Origin: Desulfotruncus alcoholivorax DSM 16058
GTDB taxonomy: Bacteria; Bacillota; Desulfotomaculia; Desulfotomaculales; Desulfallaceae
Reading direction: 5' to 3'
Assembly: GCF_000430885.1 (NCBI RefSeq)
Contig: NZ_AUMW01000025.1
Location: forward strand, 1-56,326
Length of the DNA stretch: 56,326 bases
In this document: positions 35,901 to 44,171 of the stretch, piece after piece
Layout of the letters: every line of letters begins with the position of its first letter
Numbering within the stretch: the first letter of the stretch is position 1
The notes under the pieces: model-generated
The model's input: the letters and a program-made list of their open reading frames with translations, nothing else
The model's database searches: none
Told to the model about the DNA's origin: nothing
Program-made: the position numbers and the translations under genes

Positions 35901-36146
35901 TCACCTCCCAACCTTAGCCGGCCATGGCCTGTATAACTCGGGAAATAGCGTTCCAGTCTCCAAAGCCATAGCCGGGGAATACATTTGTCCGAGCCTTTGA
36001 ATAGGGATATAAGCCCTGGCAAGCTCTAAAGCCGGTATATTCGGGTTGCCAGGGTAATAGCCCCCATATAGGCCGGTGTTAGGGATATTTTCTGTTTTGG
36101 GTTTACCGTCTTGTTGTTGCTTTGGTTGTTCTTTCTCCTTACTCAA
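35901..36146 (-). CDS. cotJA: Spore coat-associated protein CotJA
   Basis: An 81-aa protein with a polar, Gln/Lys-rich N-terminus and the CotJA core ELARAYIPIQRLGQMYSPAM followed by ALETGTLFPELYRPWP. TTG 36146 has GGAGGT seven bases upstream. First gene of cotJABC, four bases before cotJB. Confidence 0.9.
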   Translation of the reverse strand: MSKEKEQPKQQQDGKPKTENIPNTGLYGGYYPGNPNIPALELARAYIPIQRLGQMYSPAMALETGTLFPELYRPWPAKVGR

Positions 36147-36190
36147 AAGACATACCTCCAAAATATGACATTGCTTAAAACATTATATTC

Positions 36191-36219
36191 ATTCATAGTA
36201 ATTTTGTTCCAATATAAAC
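36191..36219 (-). promoter_or_regulatory. Possible sigma-E promoter of cotJABC
   Basis: On the minus strand GTTTATATT (36219-36211) and CTATGAAT (36198-36191) sit 12-13 bases apart, loosely matching mother-cell sigma-E elements. cotJ genes are sigma-E controlled in Bacillus. The match is weak. Confidence 0.3.
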
Positions 36220-36374
36220 GTTGTCATTGTAATGTGGGATAAGTGTAATCTGTTCTGTCGGAAATTTGTGAGCTTTACTGAAAAAATTAACAGTGCTTCT
36301 TTTATCTTCTTGGGAAAAAATTAAGGAAAATACAAAAAATTATTTTAACATTGAAATCCGAGAGGGGAATTAAT

Positions 36375-38249
36375 ATGACCGGGCATAAACGTTTTTTTAT
36401 AGCAGGTGTTTTATTGTGCTTTTTGCTTGCTGTATGTTTATACAACTCTGTTCAACAGAATAAATCTGTCCAAGCCATAAGTGGTGTGCGCGGCAAGACC
36501 GTTGTTATTGATCCGGGGCATGGGGGAAAAGATCCGGGGTGTACGGCGGGAAAAATAGTGGAAAAGGATATCACTCTTAAAGTGGCTCAGGACCTTGCCC
36601 GGATGCTAAAACTTGAAGGGGCTGACGTCAGGCTGACCCGTCAAGGTGATTACGAGCCTGGCCGGTTGTTTTTCTTTAATCGAAAAAATGAATTAAATGA
36701 GAGAGTTGCCTTGGCAGTAAAAAACAACGCAGATGTATTTATAAGCTTGCATATTAATGCATCGCCCAAGAGCAGCAAGTTCGGGGCAGTAGTCTTTTAT
36801 AATGATACCAATACCCCTGCCGAGAGCTTGGCCCAAAACATCCAGCAGGAATTAAGACGCATACCTTCAATGGTGAAAAGGACAAGTCATGCCAGGAATT
36901 ACTATGTGCTAACGCACCTGAAAATACCTGCCGCAGTGGTTGAAATGGGATACTTATCCAATAATAGTGACTGTAAGCAACTGCAAAATACTGGTTATCG
37001 AAAAAAAATTGCCCGTTCTATATGCACAGGCATAATTAAATATTTTAATAGTACCAGCCCGGTGAGTACCGGCGGGGATGTGCCGCAAAATAACGCCGGG
37101 CGGACGTATGCAAACAGGCCCGGGGCATACTTTTTACCGAAAAAACCAAACAAATTGCTTATGCTTTCCGAGGAAGTTGAAGCAGTAGATGGAATTGGGG
37201 GAGAGCAGAGCCTGGTGGAAAAAGCCCGGCTGTCATTAAAAAGACTGGCAGAAGGGCCCAGGAACACTGCGGAATTAAGCTCATGTATACCCCGGGGTGT
37301 TGGCATACAGGATGTTTTGGTCTCAGGTTCTCAGGCTAGAGTAGACCTTAAAATAAATGATGCAAATCTAAGCCAAATAGGCAGTGAAGGGGAATGGATC
37401 GCTCTTAGCTCAATTGCTTACACTCTTTTTGAGCTGCCGCAACTGCAAAGTGTAAAATTTACTGTAAACGGCAAAGAGAGCAGCACCCTTGCCAGGCATA
37501 TGGATATCAGCAAGCCGATGGACCGCGACAAAATGTCAATTACCAGGGTGGCGGGCGGCTTAATGGAAGGCAAAAAGGCCAAGGTGGCCATTGTCATCGA
37601 TGATTGGGGATCCAGCGATGTTCATGGCGTTAAGGAAATGATGGAAATTGACAGGCCGTTAACTTTTGCGATAATGCCTAATTTAGAGCACACAAGACGT
37701 GAAGCTATCCAGGCAGCCCAAAGGGGATATGAAGTAATCGTGCATCTGCCCATGCAGCCTTTTAAAGGTAAAGCCAGCTGGCTGGGGCCGGGTGCTATAA
37801 CTTCGAATATGTCCCCGGCGGAAATACGCAGGCAGGTAATTAAGGATTTTAACCAGGTGCCTTACGCCACCGGTTTTAACAATCATACCGGGTCGTTGAT
37901 TACGTCCAGAGAAGATTTGATTACTCCGGTACTGGAAGTGGCTAAAGATATGGGTTTCATGGTGCTGGACAGCAAAACTTCGGACGAGTCCAAGATGATT
38001 AAAGTTGCCCAAAGTATGGGAATCGCATGTGCGCAAAGGGACGTATTCCTGGACAATATCAAAGACGTTGCTGCAATCAAAAAGCAGCTCAACATTTTGG
38101 CGGAAAAAGCGTTGGCCCAAGGTAGCGCTGTCGGCATTGGGCATGTAGGGAGCGGTGGAGACAAGACGGCCCGGGCCATTGGGGAAATGATACCCGTCTT
38201 GGAGGCGCGGGGCATTGAATTTGTTTACCTTTCTGAACTGGTGCAATAA
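36375..38249 (+). CDS. N-acetylmuramoyl-L-alanine amidase - GerMN - divergent polysaccharide deacetylase fusion
   Basis: A 624-aa membrane-anchored or secreted protein. Hydrophobic leader at 7-25; Amidase_3 domain about 38-230 (VVIDPGHGGKDPGC, DVFISLHINASP, AAVVEMGYLSN); GerMN domain about 275-385 (RLAEGPRNTAELSSCIPRGV, ARVDLKIN, HMDISKPMDRD); and a divergent polysaccharide deacetylase (YibQ-type) about 400-624 (KAKVAIVIDDWGSSD, FAIMPNLEHTRREA, VIVHLPMQPF, GFNNHTGSLITS, GIGHVGSGGDKTA). This joins peptide cleavage, a germination/sporulation-type domain and a carbohydrate esterase fold in one chain, suiting spore cortex remodelling. ATG 36375 with GAGGGGAA upstream. Confidence 0.88.
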   Translation: MTGHKRFFIAGVLLCFLLAVCLYNSVQQNKSVQAISGVRGKTVVIDPGHGGKDPGCTAGKIVEKDITLKVAQDLARMLKLEGADVRLTRQGDYEPGRLFFFNRKNELNERVALAVKNNADVFISLHINASPKSSKFGAVVFYNDTNTPAESLAQNIQQELRRIPSMVKRTSHARNYYVLTHLKIPAAVVEMGYLSNNSDCKQLQNTGYRKKIARSICTGIIKYFNSTSPVSTGGDVPQNNAGRTYANRPGAYFLPKKPNKLLMLSEEVEAVDGIGGEQSLVEKARLSLKRLAEGPRNTAELSSCIPRGVGIQDVLVSGSQARVDLKINDANLSQIGSEGEWIALSSIAYTLFELPQLQSVKFTVNGKESSTLARHMDISKPMDRDKMSITRVAGGLMEGKKAKVAIVIDDWGSSDVHGVKEMMEIDRPLTFAIMPNLEHTRREAIQAAQRGYEVIVHLPMQPFKGKASWLGPGAITSNMSPAEIRRQVIKDFNQVPYATGFNNHTGSLITSREDLITPVLEVAKDMGFMVLDSKTSDESKMIKVAQSMGIACAQRDVFLDNIKDVAAIKKQLNILAEKALAQGSAVGIGHVGSGGDKTARAIGEMIPVLEARGIEFVYLSELVQ

Positions 38250-38399
38250 TATCCAATACATTTTACCAGTGGTGATAATTCACACAGACGGCAGTGCTAC
38301 CGGGGCTTTTTGTTTTTTCCTTGTTATGGCCTACCTGGCAACAAATATTTCAGATGTGAATAGTATATTTGAAAATATTACCACGAGGGGTTGTTAATT

Positions 38400-39047
38400 A
38401 TGGATTATTATACCGTATCACCACCTGGCGGCCACCAGTTACCACCACTACCTTATCCCTATAATGCTCTTGAGCCGGTAATCAGTAGCGCAATGTTAAC
38501 CTATCATCACGACAACCACCATAAAGCTTACGTTGAAGGATTAAATAAGGCTGAATTAGAATTAGTAGGCGCGCGGCAAAAGAAAGATTTTTCTCTGGTA
38601 AAACATTGGGAGCGGGAACTGGCTTTTAATGGTTCCGGCCACATTTTACACAGCATCTACTGGACGATAATGACCGGTATTGGCCAGGGTGGGCAGCCCG
38701 GCGCCCACACGCAGGCTAATATTAATTGGTATTTTGGTGGTTTTTCAAATTTTAAGGACCAATTCACAGCCGCTGCTGAAAAGGTTGAAGCATCCGGCTG
38801 GGCGGTGCTGATTTGGCAGCCGGCCTGGCGGCGCATGGAGATTCTAACTGCCGAAAAGCACCAAAATCTAACCCAGTGGGGTGGCATACCTATCATGGTG
38901 CTGGATGTGTGGGAGCATGCCTATTACCTGGATTACCAGTACCGGCGTGGGGATTATGTAAAAGCCTGGTGGCAATTAGTTAACTGGTTCGAGGTAGAAA
39001 AAAAATTATTATGGGCAATGCAGGCGCAAATGCCATTAAACATGTGA
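38400..39047 (+). CDS. Superoxide dismutase (Fe/Mn family)
   Basis: A 215-aa Fe/Mn superoxide dismutase. The metal ligands are visible in TYHHDNHHKAYV, SGHILHSIYW and VLDVWEHAYYLDYQ. The sequence AWRRMEIL and the extended C-terminus fit the branch found in spore formers (SodF-like). ATG 38400 with GAGGGG nine bases upstream; TTG 38391 is too close to that site. It follows the amidase fusion on the same strand by 150 bases and protects against oxygen together with CotJC and the catalase-like coat. Confidence 0.93.
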   Translation: MDYYTVSPPGGHQLPPLPYPYNALEPVISSAMLTYHHDNHHKAYVEGLNKAELELVGARQKKDFSLVKHWERELAFNGSGHILHSIYWTIMTGIGQGGQPGAHTQANINWYFGGFSNFKDQFTAAAEKVEASGWAVLIWQPAWRRMEILTAEKHQNLTQWGGIPIMVLDVWEHAYYLDYQYRRGDYVKAWWQLVNWFEVEKKLLWAMQAQMPLNM

Positions 39048-39218
39048 ATTACCAGAAAGTCTATAATTAGTTGTGTTCCGGCCGGAATAGTGGTGAAAGC
39101 TATATAAGCTAATAACTAAGAAAATGCTTGAGTAAAAATAACGGGATATTCAATATACATAAAGAGATAATAACCAAAGAAAGAGTTTTAATATAACTGG
39201 CATAAGGGTGATGCAGCA

Positions 39219-40235
39219 TTGAAACCGGCCAAAAAAAAATATATAGTTACCACTGTTCTGTTGCTGGGAACGGCGCTGGCCGTATGGTCTCTGGTTGAAT
39301 CCTTTCCTTTGGACCAGAGGCCGGGTATGGTACGCGAGGTAAATACCTTCCCGCTTAATGAACCATGTTATTTGGTAGCGGATAAAAGCCAACTTTCAGA
39401 GAAAAATAAACCGGAGCAGGGCGCATATGACGTATATAAACAGTTTAAAGGTATGGACAGACCATATAGCGGCCCCTTGCCCTGGGAAAGAAACGTCGCG
39501 TTTCGGGATGCCCTCGAGAAACATAAAACACCAGTTTTAATGGCCGCATATAAAGCTACCCTACCGGATCCCATTAAAGCTGAAGGGTATAATATAGGTC
39601 TGGCTGCCCAGCAACTGGCCGGAAAAGTGGTGCAGCCCGGGGAGGTTTTTTCTCAAAACGCGGCTATCGGCCCCTATACAGAGTACCGCGGGTACCAGGC
39701 CGGGCCGACGTATGCGGGTAACCAACTTGTTACCACAGTGGGCGGCGGGGTGTGCAAAATTGCCAGTATGCTATATAACTTGGCCACTTTCTGTGACCTC
39801 AAAATAATTATGCGCAGCAGCCACAGCATGACTGTGCCATATGTGCCACCGGGACAGGATGCCACGGTATATTACGGGGTTAAAGATTTGCGATTTTTGA
39901 ATAACACGGATGGCCCAATATTAATTTGGTCTGAAAAGGTGAATGACACTCTTTACATGGCCTTCTACGGACAGCAAAAGCCGCCCAAAGTGACCTGGCA
40001 TCATGAAGTTAAAAAATGTACTAAATACTGGACGCAATACCGCTATAACTCTTCACTTCCCCCCGGTTCGGAAAAAATAATAATGCCCGGTCAAAACGGC
40101 TATGTGGTGAGATCCTGGGTTACCGTGGAAACTCCGGACGGTAAAATTGTTAAAAAAGATAAGGGAACAAGTTGGTATAGTGCAAGCCCCTGCATTATAG
40201 AGCGCGGGCCGGACCAGGCCGGATATCGCCCGTGA
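39219..40235 (+). CDS. VanW-family cell-wall protein
   Basis: A 338-aa protein with an N-terminal membrane anchor (residues 7-22) and a C-terminal VanW domain (about 125-270): VVQPGEVFSQNAAIGPYTE, TVGGGVCKIASMLYNLA, MRSSHSMTVPYVPPGQDATV. VanW occurs in vancomycin-resistance clusters and in many spore formers near cell-wall genes; its reaction is unknown. It is not linked to van genes here. TTG 39219 follows AAGGGTGATG. Confidence 0.9.
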   Translation: MKPAKKKYIVTTVLLLGTALAVWSLVESFPLDQRPGMVREVNTFPLNEPCYLVADKSQLSEKNKPEQGAYDVYKQFKGMDRPYSGPLPWERNVAFRDALEKHKTPVLMAAYKATLPDPIKAEGYNIGLAAQQLAGKVVQPGEVFSQNAAIGPYTEYRGYQAGPTYAGNQLVTTVGGGVCKIASMLYNLATFCDLKIIMRSSHSMTVPYVPPGQDATVYYGVKDLRFLNNTDGPILIWSEKVNDTLYMAFYGQQKPPKVTWHHEVKKCTKYWTQYRYNSSLPPGSEKIIMPGQNGYVVRSWVTVETPDGKIVKKDKGTSWYSASPCIIERGPDQAGYRP

Positions 40236-40252
40236 AAAGCATAAGATAAAAG

Positions 40253-40284
40253 CAAGGACCTCCCACCTGCCGGGACGGTCCTTG
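40253..40284. terminator. Hairpin after the VanW gene
   Basis: CAAGGACC (40253-40260) and GGTCCTTG (40277-40284) form an 8-bp stem; T-run poor. Confidence 0.5.
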
Positions 40285-40340
40285 TAACGTGCTTTATGCA
40301 GGGCCAGTTTTTCAATTAAAAATTTCACTTAATACCAGGA

Positions 40341-40377
40341 CTTGTTTCTTGACAGAAACAAGTAAAAATATTATCAT
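40341..40377 (+). promoter_or_regulatory. tRNA-Thr promoter with inverted repeat around the -35
   Basis: TTGACA (40349-40354), 17 bases, TATCAT (40372-40377): a near-perfect promoter 20 bases before the tRNA. CTTGTTTC and GAAACAAG flank the -35 hexamer as an exact 8-bp inverted repeat. Confidence 0.75.
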
Positions 40378-40397
40378 ATACATTGCACAATTTTATT

Positions 40398-40472
40398 GCC
40401 GGCGTGGCTCAGTGGTAGAGCAGCGCATTCGTAATGCGCGGGTCGCCGGTTCAAATCCGGCCGCCGGCTCCA
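40398..40472 (+). tRNA. tRNA-Thr (anticodon CGT)
   Basis: The cloverleaf folds fully: acceptor GCCGGCG/CGCCGGC, D-arm GCTC...GAGC, anticodon stem GCGCA/TGCGC with loop TTCGTAA (anticodon CGT, reads ACG), T-arm GCCGG-TTCAAAT-CCGGC, discriminator T and an encoded CCA. It is a single tRNA with its own promoter and terminator. Confidence 0.97.
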
Positions 40473-40479
40473 CTAATAC

Positions 40480-40518
40480 CAAGGCCTCTGGGTGGTTCCC
40501 CGGAGGCCTTGTTTGTTA
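40480..40518 (+). terminator. Terminator of tRNA-Thr
   Basis: CAAGGCCTC (40480-40488) pairs with GAGGCCTTG (40503-40511), then TTTGTTA. Confidence 0.7.
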
Positions 40519-40809
40519 ATTATTAATCTTTTACTAAACTAAGGCAGCTTTTTTAATACCTGCTTTTATTAGGGGATGCATTTTGAATTTATTGCCGGCA
40601 TTTGGAAATTAAACAGTTGGCCTTCGCTTTCTTAATAAGAGCTTTATCTGACCCTATATAAAGGGTATTTTTTATTTTTGAGTTCTTAATACTTGTATCC
40701 AGTATTTTATGCTACGCGTATTTTGATTAAAATGTCGAAGTTGGTTCTTAACAATCAACTAAAAAAAAGAAAAAAACCGCGTATTTTGAAGGCGGTAATA
40801 TTGTAAATA
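40513..40809. other. Gene-free AT-rich stretch
   Basis: No gene seen. A hairpin ACCCT-ATATAA-AGGGT followed by ATTTTTTATTTTTG (40651-40680) would act as a plus-strand terminator though no gene precedes it, so a short RNA ending there is possible. The minus-strand terminator of the next gene lies at 40776-40796. Confidence 0.4.
40761..40796 (-). terminator. Terminator of the small helical protein gene
   Basis: On the minus strand ACCGC (40796-40792) pairs with GCGGT (40780-40776), then TTTTTTTCTTTTTTTT. Confidence 0.8.
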
Positions 40810-41043
40810 TTATTTAATCCTTAGTACTTTTTGGGGTAGTTCCTTTTTTACAGTATCATTATAAATTTCCTCTATATCACTTAATGCCAGTAAAACAATC
40901 TCCAGGCCGGTAACGATCTGCTGCAAGTTGTTCTTTGCCCACCTTGGATGGTCTATTTCTAAAGTTAATTCAGCATTATCCCGAATTATTGAAACCAGGT
41001 TTTTTATCGCAAACATCAAACTTTGTTCAGTATTATCCGACAT
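40810..41043 (-). CDS. Small helical protein, paralogue of the 26195 protein
   Basis: A 77-aa protein: a first helix (SLMFAIKNLVSIIRDNAELT), a short turn with DHP, and a second helix (NNLQQIVTGLEIVLLALSDI). It aligns with the 89-aa protein at 26195: both have A-E/Q-L-x3-V/I-D-H/Y-P between two amphipathic helices and the same spacing. Resembles a kinase dimerisation hairpin without the active His. ATG 41043 with AGGAGG upstream; own terminator. Function unknown. Confidence 0.65.
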   Translation of the reverse strand: MSDNTEQSLMFAIKNLVSIIRDNAELTLEIDHPRWAKNNLQQIVTGLEIVLLALSDIEEIYNDTVKKELPQKVLRIK

Positions 41044-41197
41044 GTTAAAAACCTCCTGATGCTCTTTTAAAAAATATACGGGAGATTTATTAATAATCTA
41101 TTAATAAAATATGTAAAATATTATAAATTTTGGCATATATATAAAACATATTTTCGCCCCTTAGTTTCAGTATAAACCGGTGAGCATTAAACAAAAT

Positions 41198-42394
41198 TTA
41201 CTTTTTATTCTCCAACCGTATCTCTTGCCATCTATCTTTGGCTTTTTTAACAATGTAAGGATACTCCTGTTTTGATGGGTGATTGATTATCATACCGAAC
41301 CAGTTAATTGCCTTACTTGCATCACCTGCTCTAATATTTAATTCGCCGATTAAATAAATAATATTTAGCTCTTCTTTAATACTTTTAAATCCTTCATTTT
41401 TATAAGCGTGGTCAAAATATTCCAATGCACGGGTTAGGCAATAAGATTCTTCTTTTTGCATATTCTTATGCCTGTATAAACAACCAAGGCGGAGAAACAG
41501 GTAGCCGATAACGGAACTTTTATTTTCCGCCATAGTTTGGCAGGCAATGGCCAGGCGGTAAGCGTTGATGGCTTGGTTAATGGAGCGTGTTCCTGAAAAA
41601 TCCTGGTTTAATTTAATATTATTCAGCTTGTTTTTGATTATTTCTGTTTTTTCGCTATCCAATTTGAGATTATCATCTAAGGTAAAAGCATAGCCGCAAT
41701 GCGTGCAGACAATAACGTAATAATAGGAAGGGTTGATGAGGCGGTAATACCCGCACATATCACCATCCGTTTTTTCCAATTGCACATACCTTGATTTAAC
41801 TGCGGTATATTCAGTTTCTTGTCGGCAAAGAGGGCACACTTTTTTTGCAGTATAAGTATGCTCACTGAAATTTTTATTAACAGGTGGCGTTTTGTCTGTA
41901 GTTTCTTGCTTTTGATATTCAATAGCTCCGGAAGGGTCGGGAAGATGCGGCTCACTGGCTTTAACAGTTTTCTCTGCTTCATAATTTTTTCCAGCTTCTT
42001 TTGCTATTAACAAGTCATTGGTTTGCCGCAGCTTGACGCTGATTGATTCCAATAATTTAACTGCAACAGAAGGGGCCCTCAGCAGCAAAGGAATAAAATC
42101 CCTTCGTTTAATAATAAACAAAATGCTGTCTTCTGCCGTTACCGCGCTGGCTGACCTTGGCAGTCCGTCAAGCAGTGCCATTTCTCCAAAAACCTCACCG
42201 GATAACGCTTTTTTCAAGACAAGTTGTTGGCCGTTAACCATATTTTTATATATATTTACCTGGCCGTGGATAATAACGAAGGCCTCGTCTCCACTTTGGC
42301 CATCTTCAAATATAACTGTATTCTTTTTTATCTGAGATATGCCGCCTGCAACCGTTATTTGATGTAGGAAATCCTCGTGAACACCCTTAAACAA
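41198..42394 (-). CDS. Cyclic-nucleotide-binding (CRP-like) domain - DUF2225 protein
   Basis: A protein of at least 398 aa. Residues 1-120 form a cNMP-binding barrel (VIFEDGQSGDEAFVIIHGQV, GEVFGEMALLDGLPRSASAV), with no DNA-binding helix-turn-helix behind it. After a polar linker comes DUF2225 with zinc-type pairs (CPLCRQETEY, CTHCGYAFTL) and a TPR-like helical tail. The TTG at 42394 has no Shine-Dalgarno and begins inside the fold; in-frame upstream sequence (residues SFQDIIIKGLSRIA) looks like the missing family N-terminus, behind AAAGGGGTGA. The real start may be a rare ATA/ATC codon at 42457-42449. DUF2225 proteins are typical of spore formers. Confidence 0.8.
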   Translation of the reverse strand: MFKGVHEDFLHQITVAGGISQIKKNTVIFEDGQSGDEAFVIIHGQVNIYKNMVNGQQLVLKKALSGEVFGEMALLDGLPRSASAVTAEDSILFIIKRRDFIPLLLRAPSVAVKLLESISVKLRQTNDLLIAKEAGKNYEAEKTVKASEPHLPDPSGAIEYQKQETTDKTPPVNKNFSEHTYTAKKVCPLCRQETEYTAVKSRYVQLEKTDGDMCGYYRLINPSYYYVIVCTHCGYAFTLDDNLKLDSEKTEIIKNKLNNIKLNQDFSGTRSINQAINAYRLAIACQTMAENKSSVIGYLFLRLGCLYRHKNMQKEESYCLTRALEYFDHAYKNEGFKSIKEELNIIYLIGELNIRAGDASKAINWFGMIINHPSKQEYPYIVKKAKDRWQEIRLENKK

Positions 42395-42542
42395 AGCTAT
42401 TCTGGATAAACCTTTGATTATTATATCTTGAAAAGATTCAGGGACTTTGATTGTTATTCACCCCTTTAAACAGGTAACAGATTTTAATTAGTTATTTAAA
42501 AAAATTTCAACAAGTTCTCTTTAAGACCTTTTCAACATTAAC

Positions 42543-42564
42543 AAAAAAAAACCCCTTTCGGGGA
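42543..42564 (-). terminator. Terminator of the universal stress protein gene
   Basis: On the minus strand CCCC-GAAA-GGGG followed by TTTTTTTTTG. Confidence 0.75.
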
Positions 42565-42593
42565 TCTGGGAGAGGAGATAACGACATTGCCTA

Positions 42594-43016
42594 TTATCTT
42601 ACAACAAGAACCGGGCAGGGTGCATGACGAACGACACGTCTGCTTACGCTTCCCATAATAAAACCGCTTAATGCTCCAAGACCGCGGCTGCCGATAACAA
42701 TCAGGTCATATTGCTCATCCTTGGCTTTCATGCATATTTCAGTTGATGGGTCTCCTACTTTCATTTCAGTATCAGCCTGGACATTAAATTCTATAATATC
42801 ACTTTTGGCTTTATCCAGTGTCTGTAAGCCATCTTTCATAATTTCATCAATTAATTTCTGTTCGAAAACGCTGTTTCTTATTGCTGCGGGTAGTGGTGAC
42901 ACAACATGTAACAAGGTTACCGCTGATTCAAATTTTAAAGCAATTTCTGCGGCATGCTTAACTGCTTTTTGCGCTATATCAGAGCCGTCCACTGCCACTA
43001 GAATTCTTTTGTACAA
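42594..43016 (-). CDS. Universal stress protein, UspA family
   Basis: A 140-aa alpha/beta protein: MYKRILVAVDGSDIAQKAVK at the start, and the ATP-binding signature GSRGLGALSGFIMGSVSRRV and HAPCPVLVV at the end, so it belongs to the nucleotide-binding branch. TTG 43016 has AAAGGAG upstream. Single gene with its own terminator. Confidence 0.93.
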   Translation of the reverse strand: MYKRILVAVDGSDIAQKAVKHAAEIALKFESAVTLLHVVSPLPAAIRNSVFEQKLIDEIMKDGLQTLDKAKSDIIEFNVQADTEMKVGDPSTEICMKAKDEQYDLIVIGSRGLGALSGFIMGSVSRRVVRHAPCPVLVVR

Positions 43017-43198
43017 AACTTTTCAACTCCTTTGTGTTAAATTTCATTATCACTAATTAATTAAATTATAATAAAATGTGAAAGTGAAGTCAATCACAAA
43101 TAGGGAAAATTTTTTGGTTTTTTTTAGATATATAGCACTACGGTTTTTTAAAAAGACAGGCATAAAAGCAAGTAAAACCCCTCTAATGAAAAGATGAA

Positions 43199-43577
43199 TT
43201 ACAGGCTATAATATGCCAGCCCGATCACATTGGGACCGACGTGAGTGCCGATAACAGGGCCGAATTCAGAGCTAATGATGTTATCATTGTCAATCTTTTG
43301 ACTAATTTTTTGTTCAAGAATAGAAAGAGAAGTGCTGTCGTTGCCGTGGATTAATGAATAATGAAAATGGCCATTGGATTTATCAAATCCTTCAGTCAAT
43401 AATGAATAGCTCACCCGATGTAAGCTTCTCGTAAAATTGTTTAGTCTGGATGTCAACTCCGTCACGATAAACCTGGGCTCCAAAGATAACCTTCAAAGGG
43501 ATCACATAAATGCCCAAGTATTATGCAACATCTGCTGTTAAGTCAGTTGTGCTGTCTGTAACTATTCTGATTTTGCA
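43199..43577 (-). pseudogene. DegV-family fatty-acid-binding protein, decayed
   Basis: Reading the minus strand from about 43577: KIRIVTDSTTDLTADVA, a TAA stop, YLGIYVIPLKVIFGAQVYRD, then ...KLTSGE and another stop. In a different frame the end of DegV follows: GHFHYSLIHGND, EFGPVIGTHVGPNVIGLAYY. About 120 central residues are missing and a stop interrupts the first part, so the gene is dead. DegV proteins (FakB) bring fatty acids to the FakA kinase. Confidence 0.8.
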
Positions 43578-43849
43578 ACTTTTATCACCTTACCTAAAAC
43601 GTTCTTTGTCCTAATATTAATTAGCATTTAAAAATTTTCCTTGATTCACCGGTACTGCTTTATTGGTTCATTAGTCTCAGGCAATAAATCTTTTTGCCGT
43701 TTTAGCCAACTAAGATTGTAAAAGTTGGAAAAATGAAAATTAAAACTAAAATATGTAGATGCTGTGTCATCTTGGGTTTAATTTGAATAGTTTGTTATTG
43801 CGTTAGCCATTTGGGGTTAACACAAAAAAATGAGAGGAGGTATTATTGC

Positions 43850-43978
43850 ATGGCATACGGCGCAGGATGCGGCGGTACTACGACTTTCTTCCCCAGCTTC
43901 ATTATTTTCTTGATTCTGATTCTGCTGGTATTCGGCACAGGCTTCTGGGGCTTTGGCAGTGGAGCATACGAGAAGTAG
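43850..43978 (+). CDS. YjcZ-like small sporulation membrane protein, 42 aa
   Basis: MAYGAGCGGTTTFFPSFIIF is followed by a hydrophobic helix (LILILLVFGTGFWGFG) and a charged end. The Gly-rich head plus one membrane helix resembles the YjcZ/YczN family of tiny spore proteins. ATG 43850 has GAGAGGAGG eight bases upstream and a strong terminator follows, supporting a real gene. It stands just before the DUF1657/SpoVA locus. Confidence 0.7.
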   Translation: MAYGAGCGGTTTFFPSFIIFLILILLVFGTGFWGFGSGAYEK

Positions 43979-43995
43979 TTGATCGTCTAATTGGA

Positions 43996-44075
43996 GTGTA
44001 GGGCTGCTTATGTTGCAGTCCTACACTTGTTTATGGCATATTTCAAACGCCCTTAACAAAGGGGCGTTTTGCCGT
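43996..44075 (+). terminator. Two tandem terminators after the YjcZ-like gene
   Basis: A 12-bp stem GTGTAGGGCTGC/GCAGTCCTACAC (43996-44026, one G-T pair) followed by TTGTTT, then AAACGCCC/GGGCGTTT (44045-44069). Confidence 0.7.
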
Positions 44076-44171
44076 TTACCATTTTATTTTTATTTTATCC
44101 GTTATAAAAGTTATTTTAAGGGTATTAATAACATTGATGTTAATATAAAAAATGTTTTGGAGGGATAAATG

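Noticed and set aside
40289-40519. 76-codon frame over the tRNA
   Set aside because: It runs through the tRNA-Thr promoter, gene and terminator; not a protein gene.
43720-43800. 17-codon frame MKIKTKICRCCVILGLI
   Set aside because: Only a weak GGAA precedes it and nothing suggests translation.
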